A stretch of DNA of 64,000 bases, from the NCBI GenBank assembly GCA_947176505.1, contig CAMWQW010000003.1, forward strand, positions 173,874 to 237,873, in the 5' to 3' direction. Shown one piece after another: positions 54,602 to 63,724 of this stretch (its first letter is position 1; the number at the start of each line of letters is the position of its first letter). Both the position numbers and the translations under genes were made by a program. The notes under the pieces were generated by a model. The model saw nothing but the letters and a program-made list of their open reading frames with translations, had not been told where the DNA came from and made no database searches. This DNA is from an uncultured Lachnospiraceae bacterium (GTDB lineage Bacteria > Bacillota > Clostridia > Lachnospirales > Lachnospiraceae).

Positions 54602-54684
54602 CAGTACATTGAATGGTTTTGAGAAGGCTATTTTTCTCGAGTCTTCTCAAAGCTCATCAATGATGACATAATAGCAGTGTACTG
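54602..54684. other. Nested inverted repeats in the gap before the TetR gene
   Basis: TTTTGAGAAG (54617-54626) pairs with CTTCTCAAA (54643-54651); outside it CATTGA (54607-54612) pairs with TCAATG (54657-54662) and CAGTA with TACTG (54680-54684). No U-run follows. It may be a terminator-like 3' structure of the upstream gene or a small RNA fold. The significance is uncertain. Confidence 0.3.
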
Positions 54685-54732
54685 ATACCAAATGCTGACG
54701 TCTTTTTATATAATGCTTGAGATTTGAGCGTA

Positions 54733-54761
54733 TTGACAAATTTCTCAATATGGCATATTAT
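54733..54761 (+). promoter_or_regulatory. Strong sigma-A promoter of the TetR-ABC operon
   Basis: TTGACA (54733-54738) is followed after exactly 17 bases by TATTAT (54756-54761). It is a near-consensus promoter and would be very active unless repressed; the operator listed next lies on its start site. Confidence 0.75.
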
Positions 54762-54787
54762 ATAACAGTGATATATAACACCGTTAT
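54762..54787. promoter_or_regulatory. TetR-type operator candidate
   Basis: ATAACAGTG and CACCGTTAT form an inverted repeat (eight of nine positions complementary) around an eight-base AT-rich centre, immediately downstream of the -10 box and 17 bases before the TetR start. Size, symmetry and place fit autorepression by the TetR protein. Confidence 0.6.
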
Positions 54788-54803
54788 AGATGAGAGGGGA
54801 TTA

Positions 54804-55430
54804 ATGAGCGAAGCAGAACAGACAACACTACATTTAATTCTTTCAGCCGCTATGCAGGAATTTCTTGAAAAAGGTTACCAGTCCGCTTCTTTGCGGAACA
54901 TTGTCAAAACGGCGGGCGTGACAACGGGCGCGTTCTATGGCTACTATGACAGCAAAGAAGATTTATTTGAAGCACTGGTAGGCGAACACTACAACTTTTT
55001 ATTGAAACGCTTTTGCAAGGCGCAGAAAGAATTTGCAGAAATCCCGCCAGAAAAACAGCCCGACAATCTCACTTCTACATCCGGCGAATGTATGTATGAA
55101 ATGCTCTTGTACGCCTATGAACACTTGAATGAATTTAAGCTCATACTTTGCTGTTCGGAGGGAACACGTTTTTCTAAGCTGATTGATGAAATGGTGGAAA
55201 TAGAAACAAAAGGTACGCATGACTATTTAGCGGTTCTAGAAAAAATAGGCAGACCTGCGCCGCCCATTGATGAACGATTAGAGCATATCTTAATTACAGG
55301 AATGTTTAATACTTTTTTTGAACTGATTATACATGAAATGCCACTTGAAGAGGCAAAGCATTATCTGAAGGAAATGAGAGCTTTTTATACCGCCGGGTGG
55401 CTGAAAATTATGGGGCAGATTGCCCTATAA
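54804..55430 (+). CDS. TetR-family transcriptional regulator
   Basis: 208 residues: a TetR_N helix-turn-helix (LILSAAMQEFLEKGYQSASL, IVKTAGVTTGAFYGYYDSKEDLFEAL) followed by an all-helical ligand-binding domain (MYEMLLYAYEHLNEFKLILC). The ATG at 54804 has GAGGGG five bases upstream; the longer in-frame reading from 54717 crosses the promoter and operator and is not used. It most likely represses itself and the ABC exporter pair downstream, and is released by an exported compound. Confidence 0.93.
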   Translation: MSEAEQTTLHLILSAAMQEFLEKGYQSASLRNIVKTAGVTTGAFYGYYDSKEDLFEALVGEHYNFLLKRFCKAQKEFAEIPPEKQPDNLTSTSGECMYEMLLYAYEHLNEFKLILCCSEGTRFSKLIDEMVEIETKGTHDYLAVLEKIGRPAPPIDERLEHILITGMFNTFFELIIHEMPLEEAKHYLKEMRAFYTAGWLKIMGQIAL

Positions 55431-55585
55431 TTCTTGATAATGGAAAGTGTAAACTTTCCATTATATTTGGCACGCGGGTTAGTTATTACTAACTTCGCCA
55501 AAACACTACTACCCCTAATACGGATATGCGAAGACGGTTATTTTGTCCTCATATCATAAAAATTTTTAAGAAGGAGGTTTTTTCA

Positions 55586-57415
55586 ATGAAAAAACAGTCT
55601 AATCTATCAAGATTGATGGGTTATGCCGGATCCAAAAGGATATTGACCTATCTTTCTTGGGTATTGTCCGTAATGAGTGCGCTTTTAGCTCTTGTGCCTT
55701 TTTGGTATATATGGCGTATCATTCACGACATATTGGAAGTTTCCCCGGACTTTTCACAGGCGGGGAATGTCACAGGCTACGGTTGGTCCGCGGTATTGTT
55801 TGCAGTTATCTCTATTGTCATCTATATAGCCGCTTTGATGTGTTCGCACATAAGCGCGTTCCGGGTTGCCGCCAATATCCGCAAGGAGCTTCTGCGTCAT
55901 ATTACAGCCCTGCCGCTTGGGGTAACAGAACGGTATGGAAGCGGAAGGCTGCGGAGGATAGTAAACAGTTCCAGTGCCGCTACGGAAACATATCTTGCAC
56001 ACAGGCTGCCCGACAAAGCTGGGGCAATTGCCACCCCCATAGGGCTGCTTTTCCTGCTGCTTGTCTTTGACTGGCGATTAGGGCTTTTAAGCCTTGTTCC
56101 CGTTGTGCTTGGTTTTCTGATTATGATAAAAATGACAGGGAAAGACATGGAAAAGAGAATGGAACAATATCAAAATGCGCTTGCTGATATGTCAAATGAA
56201 GCCGTCGAATATGTAAGAGGCGTACCCGTAGTAAAAACTTTCGGACAGACGATCTTTTCTTTCAAGCGCTTCAAAGATGCGATAGACAATTACGAAACAT
56301 GGGTAATTGCGTACACAAAGGGGCTGCGCCTTCCTATGATGTTCTATACAACGGCAATCAACGGCGTATTCGCGTTTTTGATTGCCGGAGGTATCTTTTT
56401 TACAAGGGGCGGCATAACAAATGAACTGCTGTTAAACCTTATCTTCTATATTGTAATTACACCTGTTATCGGTACAACACTCACAAAAATCTTGTTTATG
56501 AGTGAGGACGCAATGATTGTAGGCGACGCTATTAACAGGATTGATGAAGTGCTGAACGAAAAGCTATTGCCTGAAATTAAGAGCGAATACGCTCTGGTAA
56601 ATAATGCACCGTCTGATAATTCCATTATATTAGAACACGTTAGTTACGCTTATGACAAGGAATCGCCAGCGATTTCTAAGAAAAATGCACTCAATGATGT
56701 ATCTCTGCGGGTAAAACCGGGACAGGTGGTCGCATTAGTAGGAGCATCCGGCGGTGGCAAGACGACACTTGCAAATATCGTCACAAGATTTTTTGACCCA
56801 CAAAAAGGACGCATATTGATAGGAAATGTTGACATACGCGACATTCCGAAAGAAACATTGATGAATAAAGTATCTTTTGTATTCCAGAACAGCCACCTTA
56901 TCAATGCGTCCATATTGGAAAATGTGTGTATGGCAAAGCCTAACGCTACACGCGAAGAAATCGCCCATGCTCTGGAAGCTGCACAATGTTTGGATATTAT
57001 CGAAAAATTACCGAATGGCATAGATACGATTGTCGGTACAAAAGGCGTGTACTTGTCCGGCGGCGAACAGCAAAGAATAGCGATTGCCCGCGCGATTTTA
57101 AAAAATGCGCCTATCCTAATTCTCGATGAAGCCACTGCGTTTGCCGATCCCGACAATGAAGTGCGCGTACAGCAGGCTTTATCTGCTCTTTCAAAAGGTG
57201 CATCTAAAGATTCCCCTAAAAAAACGGTTCTTATGATTGCACACAGGCTGTCGTCAATCATAGATGTGGATTGCATTTATGTATTGCAAGACGGTGAGAT
57301 TGTCGAAAGCGGCACACATAGCGGGCTGATAGAGAAAAACGGCATATTTGCAAAAATGTGGAAGAACTATTCTGAAGCGGCAGAATGGAAAATTGCAAAG
57401 GAGGTAAACGCATGA
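55586..57415 (+). CDS. ABC exporter half-transporter 1 (permease-ATPase fusion)
   Basis: 609 residues: six membrane segments in residues ~20-320, then an ATPase with Walker A GASGGGKT, Q-loop VFQNSHLIN, signature YLSGGEQQR and Walker B ILILDEATAFAD. The substitution ATAFAD for the usual ATSALD is characteristic of the branch that forms heterodimers with a second half-transporter (YbtP/YbtQ-like pairs). AAGGAGG precedes the ATG at 55586; the reading from 55526 is longer without family support. The next gene overlaps by four bases, so the two subunits are made together. The substrate is unknown. Confidence 0.93.
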   Translation: MKKQSNLSRLMGYAGSKRILTYLSWVLSVMSALLALVPFWYIWRIIHDILEVSPDFSQAGNVTGYGWSAVLFAVISIVIYIAALMCSHISAFRVAANIRKELLRHITALPLGVTERYGSGRLRRIVNSSSAATETYLAHRLPDKAGAIATPIGLLFLLLVFDWRLGLLSLVPVVLGFLIMIKMTGKDMEKRMEQYQNALADMSNEAVEYVRGVPVVKTFGQTIFSFKRFKDAIDNYETWVIAYTKGLRLPMMFYTTAINGVFAFLIAGGIFFTRGGITNELLLNLIFYIVITPVIGTTLTKILFMSEDAMIVGDAINRIDEVLNEKLLPEIKSEYALVNNAPSDNSIILEHVSYAYDKESPAISKKNALNDVSLRVKPGQVVALVGASGGGKTTLANIVTRFFDPQKGRILIGNVDIRDIPKETLMNKVSFVFQNSHLINASILENVCMAKPNATREEIAHALEAAQCLDIIEKLPNGIDTIVGTKGVYLSGGEQQRIAIARAILKNAPILILDEATAFADPDNEVRVQQALSALSKGASKDSPKKTVLMIAHRLSSIIDVDCIYVLQDGEIVESGTHSGLIEKNGIFAKMWKNYSEAAEWKIAKEVNA

Positions 57416-59142
57416 TTAAGATATTGCAAAGACGCTTTGCGTTATCAAGACAGGGGGCTGTTGATTTGATAAAAGGCTGTATTGCCTGCGTTGCACAGGA
57501 TATATCCTTTATGCTTCCCGTTGGGCTGCTCTATTACTTTGTCATTGATACCATGAATGGAAACGTAAATGGAAGCCGTGTTGCTTTCTATGCGGTTGGT
57601 GCTTTAGTATGCTTATGTCTTATATTTATTGTGACTTGGTTTCAATATAATGCCACTTACTTAGCGACTTATGTGGAAAGCGGTGTAAGGCGTATATCCT
57701 TAGCAGAACAGCTTCGTAAAATCCCATTGTCCTTTTTTGGCAAAAAAGACCTTGCCGATTTGACAAATTCGATTATGGGCGATTGTGCCACACTGGAAAC
57801 AGCGTTCTCTCATTATGTACCCGCTTTGGCAGGCTCCCTTATTTCCACAACACTAATCGCAATCTGCCTTTTTGCCATAGACTTTCGCATGGCTCTTGCG
57901 GCTGTCTGGGTTTTACCGATAGCATTTACAATCACATTCTTTTCAGCCCGCATACAGGAATACTTCAACCGTAAATCCGTAGCGGCAAATGTCGCGCTTG
58001 AAAGCGGCGTACAGGAGTGTATCGAAAGTTTGCAGGACTTAAAGGCGAACAATGCGGAAGAAAGCTATTTGAAAGGGCTTGGCAAAAAAATTGATTATGT
58101 GGAGAAACGGCACATTATAACGGAACTCGTGACTGCCCTTTTTGTTGTTTCTTCAACACTCATATTAAAGTTTGGAATTGCTACGGTTGCTCTTGTGGGT
58201 TCTGCGCTGCTCGTTCGTGGGGAAATTGATATTCCTCTATTCTTTATGTTTTTACTTGTGGCTTCAAGGCTATATACCCCTCTTGAGGGTGCATTGCAAA
58301 ATCTTGCTGCGGTAATCTCCACCAAAACAAACATAAACCGCATGAATGAGATCCTTGATCAGCCTATTCAGACAGGCAGCAACAGGATAACAAATAAAGG
58401 CTATGATATTGTGTTCGACCATGTAGGATTTGCTTATAATACTGGGGAAGCTGTATTGAAAGACGTGTCCTTTACGGCAAAACAGGGAGAAGTTACCGCC
58501 TTAGTCGGACCCTCTGGCGGCGGCAAAACTACGGTGTCACGTCTTGCCGCGCGGTTTTGGGATATAAACAAAGGAAAAATCACTGTCGGCGGTATGGATA
58601 TATCGAAAATAGAGCCGGAAACGTTGCTGTCGCTGTACTCTATTGTATTTCAAGATGTGACGCTGTTTAACAACACAATCATGGAGAATATCAGAATAGG
58701 CAAAAAAGACGCGACTGACGAAGAAGTAATTGCAGCGGCAAGACTGGCAAATTGCGAAGAATTTGCGGCAAAGCTCCCGGAAGGGTATAACAGTATGATT
58801 GGTGAAAATGGCTGCGAGTTGTCCGGCGGTGAAAGGCAGCGCATTTCAATCGCCCGCGCTTTCCTCAAAAATTCTCCTATCATTTTACTTGATGAAGCAA
58901 CAGCAAGCCTTGATGTAGAAAATGAAACATTGATACAGGCTGCTTTGTCAAGGCTGATAAAGGATAAGACTGTACTTGTTATTGCTCATCGTATGCGTAC
59001 CGTAAGCGGTGCAGATAAAGTGATTGTGCTTTCAGACGGTACGGTTGCAGAACAGGGAACGCCAGAAAAACTGATGAACACAGGCAAGATTTACCCACAT
59101 ATGGTAAAGCTGCAAATGATTAGTAATGATTGGGGCATTTAG
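57412..59142 (+). CDS. ABC exporter half-transporter 2 (permease-ATPase fusion)
   Basis: 576 residues: six membrane segments followed by an ATPase with Walker A GPSGGGKT, Q-loop VFQDVTLFN, signature ELSGGERQR, Walker B IILLDEATASLD and switch histidine in IAHRMRT. The start ATGA overlaps the stop of the first half-transporter, with AAAGGAGG upstream, so the ATG at 57412 is clear. This subunit keeps fully canonical motifs, while the partner has ATAFAD. Together they are probably an exporter of a toxic or signalling compound under TetR control, although YbtPQ-like pairs can also import siderophores. Confidence 0.93.
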   Translation: MIKILQRRFALSRQGAVDLIKGCIACVAQDISFMLPVGLLYYFVIDTMNGNVNGSRVAFYAVGALVCLCLIFIVTWFQYNATYLATYVESGVRRISLAEQLRKIPLSFFGKKDLADLTNSIMGDCATLETAFSHYVPALAGSLISTTLIAICLFAIDFRMALAAVWVLPIAFTITFFSARIQEYFNRKSVAANVALESGVQECIESLQDLKANNAEESYLKGLGKKIDYVEKRHIITELVTALFVVSSTLILKFGIATVALVGSALLVRGEIDIPLFFMFLLVASRLYTPLEGALQNLAAVISTKTNINRMNEILDQPIQTGSNRITNKGYDIVFDHVGFAYNTGEAVLKDVSFTAKQGEVTALVGPSGGGKTTVSRLAARFWDINKGKITVGGMDISKIEPETLLSLYSIVFQDVTLFNNTIMENIRIGKKDATDEEVIAAARLANCEEFAAKLPEGYNSMIGENGCELSGGERQRISIARAFLKNSPIILLDEATASLDVENETLIQAALSRLIKDKTVLVIAHRMRTVSGADKVIVLSDGTVAEQGTPEKLMNTGKIYPHMVKLQMISNDWGI

Positions 59143-59230
59143 CATGAATGCCGAATAGAAACTATGCCCCAGATGTCTTATCGGACTTTCGGTTTGGTGA
59201 TGAGCTAAGCTGAAACTACGAGAACAAAAT

Positions 59231-59264
59231 ATGGTTCGGGGAATAACATTCCTCGAACCATTTT
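59231..59264 (+). terminator. Terminator of the TetR-ABC operon
   Basis: ATGGTTCGGGGAAT pairs with ATTCCTCGAACCAT (one G-U pair) around AAC and is followed by TTTT. A second hairpin, AGATTCCGAA/TTCGGAATCT with a run of five T, follows at 59277-59305. Confidence 0.8.
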
Positions 59265-59276
59265 GACTACAATCCA

Positions 59277-59305
59277 AGATTCCGAAATACTTCGGAATCT
59301 TTTTA
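59277..59305 (+). terminator. Second tandem terminator
   Basis: AGATTCCGAA pairs perfectly with TTCGGAATCT around a four-base loop and is followed by TTTTT on the plus strand. It shields the tRNA genes from plus-strand transcription. Confidence 0.7.
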
Positions 59306-59307
59306 TA

Positions 59308-59378
59308 AGGTGACTGCCGGATTTGAACCGGCGATAACGGTGTTGCAGACCGGGGCCTTACCACTTGGCTAAGTCACC
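59308..59378 (-). tRNA. tRNA-Cys (GCA)
   Basis: A 71-base cloverleaf on the minus strand: acceptor GGTGACT/AGTCACC, anticodon loop CTGCAAC with GCA at 59344-59346, and T loop GGTTCAAATCC. The discriminator base is U, as expected for cysteine tRNA. CCA is not encoded. Confidence 0.95.
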
Positions 59379-59403
59379 ACAAATATAAAATTGTACAGCT
59401 TAA

Positions 59404-59475
59404 TGACTCCAACGGGAATCGAACCCGTGTTACCGCCGTGAAAGGGCGATGTCTTAACCGCTTGACCATGGAGCC
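59404..59475 (-). tRNA. tRNA-Glu (TTC)
   Basis: A 72-base cloverleaf on the minus strand: acceptor GGCTCC paired with GGAGTC, anticodon loop CTTTCAC (TTC), T loop GGTTCGATTCC. It stands 25 bases upstream of tRNA-Cys and is probably co-transcribed with it. Confidence 0.95.
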
Positions 59476-59499
59476 TTGTCATTTCTTTCCGGCGCTTCT

Positions 59500-59527
59500 G
59501 TTATATACTATGCCGCACCCGTGTAAA
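59500..59527 (-). promoter_or_regulatory. Candidate promoter of the tRNA-Glu/tRNA-Cys unit
   Basis: On the minus strand TTTACA is followed after 16 bases by TATAAC, 25 bases before the tRNA-Glu 5' end. Confidence 0.45.
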
Positions 59528-59604
59528 TGATAACCTAACGGAGATTATATTACCATACCCGGCTGCATTTGGCAAGGGGAATTTATATTTTTTGATGTAA
59601 TCTG

Positions 59605-60924
59605 TTATTTATTTAGTGCTTCTTCCTGCAATTGGTCAAATTTTGCCATACATTCATCCACTGTAGCGCCACTTAACAAATCCCTCACGATCAAGCACGT
59701 ATTTCCCCACTGTTCTACATCCATTCCCGCGTTAGAACCAAGGACATATACATTCTCTTGTATTCTGTCATTGAGCGGTTTCAACGCCGGAATACACTCC
59801 ACTTCAACGTTTTTGGAGGGAGAAATCACTCTATTAGTCTCCGCATAGATTTGAAGTGCTTCATCTGAAAGCATAACATCCAATGCCGCCATTGCATCCT
59901 CCGCATGCTCAGCATTTATGCCAACTCCGAATCCTGTCATAGGCATAACCGGCATCTGCCCGCGACTGCTGGGAAATCCAATGACCAGCATCTCAAAATC
60001 TGTATTGCCGTATGCAGTCTCTGTATTGGCAGCACCCCAATACGCCATGACAATCGGCGTCTTCTGTGCCAGAAAATCTTCTCCCTCTCCCTCAATTGCC
60101 TCGCTCACATAAGCTTTCTCGGCATCAATGTAGCCCTTATCTATCATCTCCTGTAGAAATTCAAACCCCGGACGCATATAGTCGCTGTATTTGCTCTCTC
60201 CGTTGTTCAATGCCGCAATTTCTGCTTCCGTATTGCCGCCATTATATAAATCCGCATATGCCTGTGCCAAAACAAAGGTTTCCAACCACCATCTATTGGC
60301 TCCCACAGGAGTCTCGATTCCGTTCTCCTTAAATACTCTGCAGCACTCCAGAAATTCCTCCGGTGTTTCCGGCAGCTCAAGATTGTATTGATCAAACATA
60401 TCCTTATTGATAAATAAACCGTAAGCTACAACTTCCTGCGGAATTGCAACTAATTTTCCATCTACTATATTTGCCGCTTTCACCACGTCTCTCAAATTTG
60501 CAGCGCAGTCAAGCTCTGATAAGTCACGCAGTTTGCCCTCCTCAGCCAGCGTACGTATCGTATCCGGATTGAGCAGATATAAGTCGTCCATATCGTTACG
60601 CGCCCTGTCAAGCGTCACATCATCATAGGTTTTGTCCTGATAGTCTTCCGCGGTGTATGTAACATATCCTACTTTCACACCGAGCTTCTCTTCCGCAAGC
60701 AAAACCGTCTTATCCGTTGCACTTCTCGCAACGTTTTCAACATCGGCTTCCGTCTTCTCCATAGGACTGAATAAATTGACGATTCTGTCAGTACTTTCCT
60801 CTGTTGTGACCAAATTTATATTTGATTTCTCTTCTCCTCCACATGCTGTCATTGTAAAAACTGCCATTCCTACTAAACACATTGCTGAGAACTTTCTAAT
60901 ACTTTTTTTGCCGTTGCTTCCCAT
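59605..60924 (-). CDS. Extracellular solute-binding lipoprotein coupled to a hybrid kinase
   Basis: 439 residues with a lipoprotein signal (FSAMCLVGMAVFTMTACGG, cysteine 28) and a type 1 solute-binding fold of the sugar-binding kind (DMDDLYLLNPDTIRTLAEEG, GLFINKDMFDQYNLELPETP, VGANRWWLETFVLAQAYADL, MPMTGFGVGINAEH). The ATG at 60924 has GGAG six bases upstream. No permease gene is nearby; instead the gene follows the hybrid kinase by 14 bases. I infer that it serves as the ligand-sensing partner of that kinase rather than as part of an importer, or that it feeds permeases encoded elsewhere. Confidence 0.9.
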   Translation of the reverse strand: MGSNGKKSIRKFSAMCLVGMAVFTMTACGGEEKSNINLVTTEESTDRIVNLFSPMEKTEADVENVARSATDKTVLLAEEKLGVKVGYVTYTAEDYQDKTYDDVTLDRARNDMDDLYLLNPDTIRTLAEEGKLRDLSELDCAANLRDVVKAANIVDGKLVAIPQEVVAYGLFINKDMFDQYNLELPETPEEFLECCRVFKENGIETPVGANRWWLETFVLAQAYADLYNGGNTEAEIAALNNGESKYSDYMRPGFEFLQEMIDKGYIDAEKAYVSEAIEGEGEDFLAQKTPIVMAYWGAANTETAYGNTDFEMLVIGFPSSRGQMPVMPMTGFGVGINAEHAEDAMAALDVMLSDEALQIYAETNRVISPSKNVEVECIPALKPLNDRIQENVYVLGSNAGMDVEQWGNTCLIVRDLLSGATVDECMAKFDQLQEEALNK

Positions 60925-60938
60925 AATTATCTCCATTT

Positions 60939-63503
60939 TTACTTTTTGGTGTACTGCTTGATTACTTGCTTTAATAATTCCACATTAATTGGCTTTGCCA
61001 AATGGACATTCATTCCTGCATTCAATGCTTCTTTCTCATCTTCCGCAAACGCATTGGCTGTCATCGCTATAATCGGTATTTCCCTTGCGTCCTCGCGCTC
61101 CAATGCTCTTATTGCCCTTGTAGCATCATATCCGTTCATAACCGGCATTTGCACATCCATTAAAATCGCATCAAACTCATTTTCTCCCGCGTTCATAAAC
61201 CGCTCCACTGCCAGTTTTCCATTTTCGACAATCTCAACGTCTGCATTCTCTATTGATAAAATCTCACGAAGAATTTCCGCATTGATTTCATTATCTTCTG
61301 CCGCAAGGAAGTTCATGCCTTCGAGATTACTGTCTTCCCCTGCCTCTACTTTGTCTTCTTCTGTCTCCGCCTGCATTTCCAATATTTTTTCTTTAAATGC
61401 AGATACAAAAAACGGCTTCGACAATATCCCTGTATTCTCGGTCTGAGGTATTTTATTCGTCTCATCTGTATCATAATCCGTAAGGAATAGTATCAACGTC
61501 GTATCCGGAACAATCTCTCTGATGCTTTGCAAGGTCTGCCCCACTTCTGAATTTAATAAATTCAAATCAACCAAAACTACCTGATAGCTCTGTTCTGGAT
61601 TGTCCCGTATTAAGGTTATGGCTCCTTCCAAAGTTTGCACTTTGTCCGCCACGATGCCTACTTCACTCATCAACATTTGTATATTATTACATGCCTCATC
61701 GTCTGCATCTGCCACCAAAATCCGAGATATACCCTTTTCCATCAAAAACTGCTTATCCGCTTGTCCTTCCGGTATACGGAACTCCACATCGACCCTGAAG
61801 AGGCTTCCTTTATCTACCTCGCTGAAAACTTCTATCGTGCCGCCCATCAATTCTATAATATTCTTGGTAATTGCCATTCCAAGCCCTGTACCCTGAACTT
61901 TGTTCGTCGTACTGTTTTCAGCACGGGTAAATGCGTCAAAAATTGTCTTCAAATATTCCTGAGTCATACCATAGCCATCATCTTGCACCTCAATTCGAAT
62001 GTGCTCATACTGGCTGGAACGCTGTTTCAACCCGATAATTCGAAACCAGATATTGCCCCCTTTCGGCGTATATTTTACTGCATTAGAAAGAAGATTAATC
62101 AAAATCTGATTCACTCTCGTCTCGTCGCCTAATAAATGTTCATGCCTTATACCTGTTACCTCGACAAAAAATTTCTGTTCCCTCGCTTGTGCCATTGGAC
62201 GAATGATTGCATCTACAGAAGATACCAAGTCATTCAGGGTAAATTCTTCGACGGTCAGTACAACCTTGCCACTCTCAATTTTGGATACATCTAAAATATC
62301 ATTGATCAAGCTGAGCAAATGCTGTCCGGACGCCATAATCTTCTTTGTATACTCTCGTACCTTATCAGGATTCTCTGCATCCTTGGCAAGCAGCGTCGTA
62401 AATCCGAGAACTGCATTCATCGGAGTACGGATATCATGTGACATATTCGATAAGAAGGTTGTTTTGGAATTACTTGCAATCTGTGCCGCCTGCAGCGCCT
62501 CTGCTAATTGGTGATTGTGAAGTTCCCTTTCTTTCTCTCGTTCTTCTCTAATCTTATTCTGCTGTCGATGATTAAGATAATACAGAATACAACACAAGAA
62601 AAATGCAATCAGCATAACAGCAACAACTATAAAAATATTCTGATTAACAGTGGTTCCTTCCTGCTGAATCGCCTCAATCGGTACATAACCAATCAGGTAA
62701 ATCGTTCCGCCATTAACTGACCACATATAATTCAGAGAATTTTTACCTCTAATATCGTGGTAAAACATAATATTTCGTCCGTTTTTCAAGCACTCAGTAA
62801 CTTCTGTCCTAAGCTCATCCTCCTGAATATCATTTGCCCTGTAAAAATCCGACAAATTCAAATGTCCTGCACTGCGTTCACCCATTCCCTTAGGCTTCAA
62901 CACAAATCTCTCAGTTTCTGCATCCATAATATAGAGCATTGCCCTTTTATTATAAAACCCCTCCGGAAGCGATTTGTCGAACGAATCGTATATATATTCA
63001 ACATATAATGATGCAATATCCTGCCCATCTTTTATAACAGGGCATTTCATAGTGTACGCCCATGTTCCCATATAATTCACATATGATTTGGAAACTTGTA
63101 CTCCATCTATTGTCCCTCCAGCCGTAAAATCCAAATCCTCTTCCGTGAATGCTTCTCCTGTGCTGGAAACGCCCTCTGTCTCACCCGTAGGAATCAAAGA
63201 GATCTTTACCATTGTCTCACTTCCGGCATAATAAGTAATATGCTCTTCCGGATTTTCTGATGCTGCAATCTGCTGTGCCATAAGTTTCTGATATTCTGCT
63301 TCCTTATTTAAGATTGCCTCTATAGTACTCTTAATTAAATCCAGACTTTCACTCAAATTCTGAACTGCTGATGCAGACATTTCCTTAGAAATCTTATGTG
63401 ATACAGAAAATACAATAATACCTAGAATACCAAAAACCAATATAATAGAGAAAAATAAGGAAACTCCTTTATTCTTCTTTCTTATAACCTTCTTTTTCCC
63501 CAT
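60939..63503 (-). CDS. Hybrid sensor histidine kinase with extracellular sensor and two receiver domains
   Basis: 854 residues: membrane helix ~14-36, an extracellular sensor of about 250 residues (Cache-like), membrane helix ~288-310, a short coiled coil, HisKA with TFLSNMSHDIRTPMNAVLGF (H356), HATPase (NLLSNAVKYTPKGG, DDGYGMTQ, GTGLGMAI), receiver 1 (VVLVDLNLL, D646) and receiver 2 (ILMDVQMPVMNGYDA, D783). Receiver 1 has ADADDE and FLTDYD and looks weaker than receiver 2. There is no output domain or Hpt, so the signal must pass to another protein. The ATG at 63503 has GGAG upstream. It forms an operon with the binding lipoprotein. Confidence 0.94.
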   Translation of the reverse strand: MGKKKVIRKKNKGVSLFFSIILVFGILGIIVFSVSHKISKEMSASAVQNLSESLDLIKSTIEAILNKEAEYQKLMAQQIAASENPEEHITYYAGSETMVKISLIPTGETEGVSSTGEAFTEEDLDFTAGGTIDGVQVSKSYVNYMGTWAYTMKCPVIKDGQDIASLYVEYIYDSFDKSLPEGFYNKRAMLYIMDAETERFVLKPKGMGERSAGHLNLSDFYRANDIQEDELRTEVTECLKNGRNIMFYHDIRGKNSLNYMWSVNGGTIYLIGYVPIEAIQQEGTTVNQNIFIVVAVMLIAFFLCCILYYLNHRQQNKIREEREKERELHNHQLAEALQAAQIASNSKTTFLSNMSHDIRTPMNAVLGFTTLLAKDAENPDKVREYTKKIMASGQHLLSLINDILDVSKIESGKVVLTVEEFTLNDLVSSVDAIIRPMAQAREQKFFVEVTGIRHEHLLGDETRVNQILINLLSNAVKYTPKGGNIWFRIIGLKQRSSQYEHIRIEVQDDGYGMTQEYLKTIFDAFTRAENSTTNKVQGTGLGMAITKNIIELMGGTIEVFSEVDKGSLFRVDVEFRIPEGQADKQFLMEKGISRILVADADDEACNNIQMLMSEVGIVADKVQTLEGAITLIRDNPEQSYQVVLVDLNLLNSEVGQTLQSIREIVPDTTLILFLTDYDTDETNKIPQTENTGILSKPFFVSAFKEKILEMQAETEEDKVEAGEDSNLEGMNFLAAEDNEINAEILREILSIENADVEIVENGKLAVERFMNAGENEFDAILMDVQMPVMNGYDATRAIRALEREDAREIPIIAMTANAFAEDEKEALNAGMNVHLAKPINVELLKQVIKQYTKK

Positions 63504-63690
63504 TTTAATCTCCGTTCCCCTCTGACTACTGCCAATCACTAAAACAATATTCTATTTTATATTGCAAAATAATTATATCTTCCCATTAGTTTTTATGTCA
63601 ATATTATATGCAAGTGAAACAATAATGAATCATCAATGTCAATCAACACCCAGCTCACCTCGTCACTAATTATATCCAAAAAATGTAAAA

Positions 63691-63716
63691 GTCCGCAGAC
63701 ATTAATGTCTACGGAC
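63691..63716 (-). terminator. Terminator of tRNA-Asn
   Basis: GTCCGTAGACAT and ATGTCTGCGGAC (minus strand) form a 12-bp stem with one mismatch-tolerant position, followed by TTTTACATTTTTT. It begins eight bases after the tRNA 3' end. Confidence 0.8.
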
Positions 63717-63724
63717 CCTTATAA

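Noticed and set aside
54600-59378. Genomic island integrated at the tRNA-Cys 3' end
   Set aside because: The tRNA 3' end does face the TetR-ABC region, but I found no second copy of the tRNA end to the left, no integrase and no other mobile gene.
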